Assembly (NCBI GenBank): GCA_003445095.1 | Contig: DLVS01000678.1 | Location: 1-6,224, forward strand | Source: Verrucomicrobiales bacterium | Lineage (GTDB): Bacteria; Verrucomicrobiota; Verrucomicrobiia; Limisphaerales; UBA9464 | DNA length: 6,224 nt | Direction of reading: 5' to 3' | In this document: positions 4,933 to 6,224 of the stretch, in pieces | Layout of the letters: the number at the start of each line of letters is the position of its first letter | How positions within the stretch are numbered: position 1 is the first letter of the stretch | Position numbers and translations under genes: made by a program | The notes under the pieces: generated by a model | The model's input: the letters and a program-made list of their open reading frames with translations, nothing else | What the model was told of the DNA's origin: nothing | Databases searched by the model: none

Positions 4933-6015
4933 TCACCGCCCGCATTGCGCTTCGTGTCGCAGCGCGTGATCCACCAGCACCAAGGCGGCCATCGCTTCAA
5001 CCATCGGCACCGCCCGAGGCAACACACACGGATCGTGCCTTCCGCGTCCGGTGAGAACCGCATTTTGGAGGTTCGCGTCCACGGTGTCCTGTTCGTGCAT
5101 TACCGTGGCCACCGGCTTGAAGGCCACGCGAAAGTAAATCGTTTCGCCATTCGAAATTCCGCCCTGCACGCCACCGCTGCGATTCGTCACGGTTCGGACC
5201 TTTCCGGCAACGTTTCGAAAGGCGTCGTTGTGTTGGGTGCCTGTCATCGTGACCGCGTCAAAGCCGCTCCCGATATCGAATCCTTTGGTCGCCGGCAATG
5301 CGAGCATGGCCTTCGCCAAGTCCGCTTCTAGGCGATCGAATACTGGGGAACCCCAGCCGACCGGAGCTCCCCGCACGACGCCCGTCACAATGCCGCCCAC
5401 GCTGTCGCCATCGCGTCGTGCCTCTTCAATCCGCGCAATCATCCGCTCGGCAATTTCTGTATCGGGGCAACGAACGATGTTCGCCTCGATTTGCTCCAGC
5501 GTGACGGTCTCGACGTCGAGCGGAGCGACCAGATTGTGAACCCGAGTTACGGCGGCGAGCACTTCGACGCCCCAGCGTGTCCGCAGCAACTTCTTCGCGA
5601 TCGCGCCGGCAGCGACCCGACCGATGGTTTCCCGCGCGCTGCTCCGTCCACCTCCCGGCCACGCTCGGATGCCGTACTTCGTTTGGTACGTGTAGTCGGC
5701 GTGGGACGGACGGAACTTGGTGGCCATTTCCGAATAAGCTTCGGCTCGGTGGTCCTCGTTCTTGACCCACATCGAAATCGGCGTGCCCAACGTCTTTCCC
5801 TCGAACGTCCCACTGAGAATCTGGACCGTGTCGCTCTCCTTCCGCGGAGTGGTGATCTTCGATTGACCTGGACGACGACGATCCAAGTCCCCCTGTACAT
5901 CGGCCTCGGTCAATTCCAGGCGCGGCGGACAGCCATCCACGACGACTCCCACGCCACCGCCGTGAGATTCGCCCCAGGTGGTAATCCGGAAAAGTTGGCC
6001 GAACACATTGCCCAT
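4933..6015 (-). CDS. aroC: Chorismate synthase
   Basis: AroC converts 5-enolpyruvylshikimate-3-phosphate to chorismate, the last step of the shikimate pathway, using reduced FMN without net redox change. The 360-residue protein has the family's normal length and every signature. It starts [19 protein letters not shown] with the first signature GESHGGGVG (15-23), and [11 protein letters not shown] (43-53) carries the substrate-binding arginines. [15 protein letters not shown] (101-115) continues into [10 protein letters not shown] (121-130), followed by [13 protein letters not shown] (278-290) and [17 protein letters not shown] (325-341). ATG 6015 is chosen because MGN is the conserved family start; the frame is open upstream to an ATG at 6213, but the added residues are not family-like. 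No Shine-Dalgarno precedes 6015. It is convergent with moeA and appears monocistronic within the window. Confidence 0.97.
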   Translation of the reverse strand: MGNVFGQLFRITTWGESHGGGVGVVVDGCPPRLELTEADVQGDLDRRRPGQSKITTPRKESDTVQILSGTFEGKTLGTPISMWVKNEDHRAEAYSEMATKFRPSHADYTYQTKYGIRAWPGGGRSSARETIGRVAAGAIAKKLLRTRWGVEVLAAVTRVHNLVAPLDVETVTLEQIEANIVRCPDTEIAERMIARIEEARRDGDSVGGIVTGVVRGAPVGWGSPVFDRLEADLAKAMLALPATKGFDIGSGFDAVTMTGTQHNDAFRNVAGKVRTVTNRSGGVQGGISNGETIYFRVAFKPVATVMHEQDTVDANLQNAVLTGRGRHDPCVLPRAVPMVEAMAALVLVDHALRHEAQCGR

Positions 6016-6224
6016 CGGTCGCCGGAGGGTGCCGGAACCGTGTCGGTGGCAAAAGCCGGAAACTTTGGGAGTGCGGTCACGGCCTCTTGGGTGGTCGGGC
6101 TGCGTTCCACCGCGGCCCCATTCAATTCCGTCTGGGTAGTGGACTTCGCGATGGGGAACGCGGGGAAGAGTTTGGGGCGTGGGACTGACCAAGCTGACCT
6201 TGGGGGGGCGCATTCACACCCGCA
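6016..6224 (-). other. Region upstream of aroC, no assignable gene
   Basis: This stretch would hold the aroC promoter or the end of an upstream gene. On the minus strand two frames stay open. The aroC frame (from ATG 6213) is rich in Arg, His and Pro and is unlikely to be translated. The neighbouring frame is open from the right edge to a stop at 5910 and has a more protein-like composition, including [20 protein letters not shown] just before and across the aroC start. I recognise no family in either. No clear promoter or ribosome binding site was found. Confidence 0.3.

Noticed and set aside
4756..5331. 191-codon plus-strand open frame after moeA
   Set aside because: It begins inside a palindromic repeat and most of it is antisense to the conserved C-terminal half of aroC; it has no ribosome site.
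6016..6213. 66-residue N-terminal extension of AroC from ATG 6213
   Set aside because: Chorismate synthases begin at MGN-like sequence, and the extension is rich in Arg, His and Pro with no family resemblance.

Overview
This 6.2 kb window looks like chromosomal DNA of a GC-rich Gram-negative bacterium, most likely from the Verrucomicrobiota (Limisphaerales/Pedosphaera type) or a neighbour in the PVC group. The reasons are indirect. There is a small DUF4190-like membrane protein of a kind common there, a UDP-MurNAc-tripeptide ligase (Mpl) that implies murein recycling and a Gram-negative wall, mostly monocistronic housekeeping genes, and intergenic gaps carrying decamer-period repeats and REP-like GC hairpins that I associate with these genomes. 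The taxonomic call is inference.

Layout, left to right. (1) 1-279, minus strand: a type II toxin-antitoxin operon with a complete Phd/YefM-type antitoxin and the first six codons of its toxin gene, joined by an ATGA overlap; the toxin runs off the left edge. (2) 280-498: AT-rich antitoxin promoter region, then GC-rich hairpin repeats. (3) 499-1158, minus: a NAD(P)-binding atypical SDR (NAD-dependent epimerase/dehydratase-like). (4) 1159-1327: divergent intergenic region with a perfect 9-bp inverted repeat. (5) 1328-1597, plus: two-TM DUF4190-like protein. (6) 1598-1781: convergent gap with a 10-bp-period repeat. (7) 1782-3233, minus: Mpl. (8) 3234-3502: divergent gap with a REP-like hairpin and a second 10-bp-period repeat. 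(9) 3503-4690, plus: MoeA, molybdenum insertase. (10) 4691-4932: convergent gap with a strong but orphan ribosome binding site plus ATG, and a cluster of hairpins. (11) 4933-6015, minus: chorismate synthase AroC. (12) 6016-6224: upstream of aroC, no assignable gene.

The genes do not form a single pathway. Mpl (cell-wall recycling), MoeA (molybdenum cofactor) and AroC (end of the shikimate pathway) are separate housekeeping functions on alternating strands, and the toxin-antitoxin pair is the only accessory element. I do not see a new multi-gene system. The most interesting signals are intergenic: two hairpin repeats whose loop and flanks are conserved while their stems differ yet still pair, two different decamer repeats on either side of mpl, and the orphan translation start after moeA that runs into a hairpin repeat.
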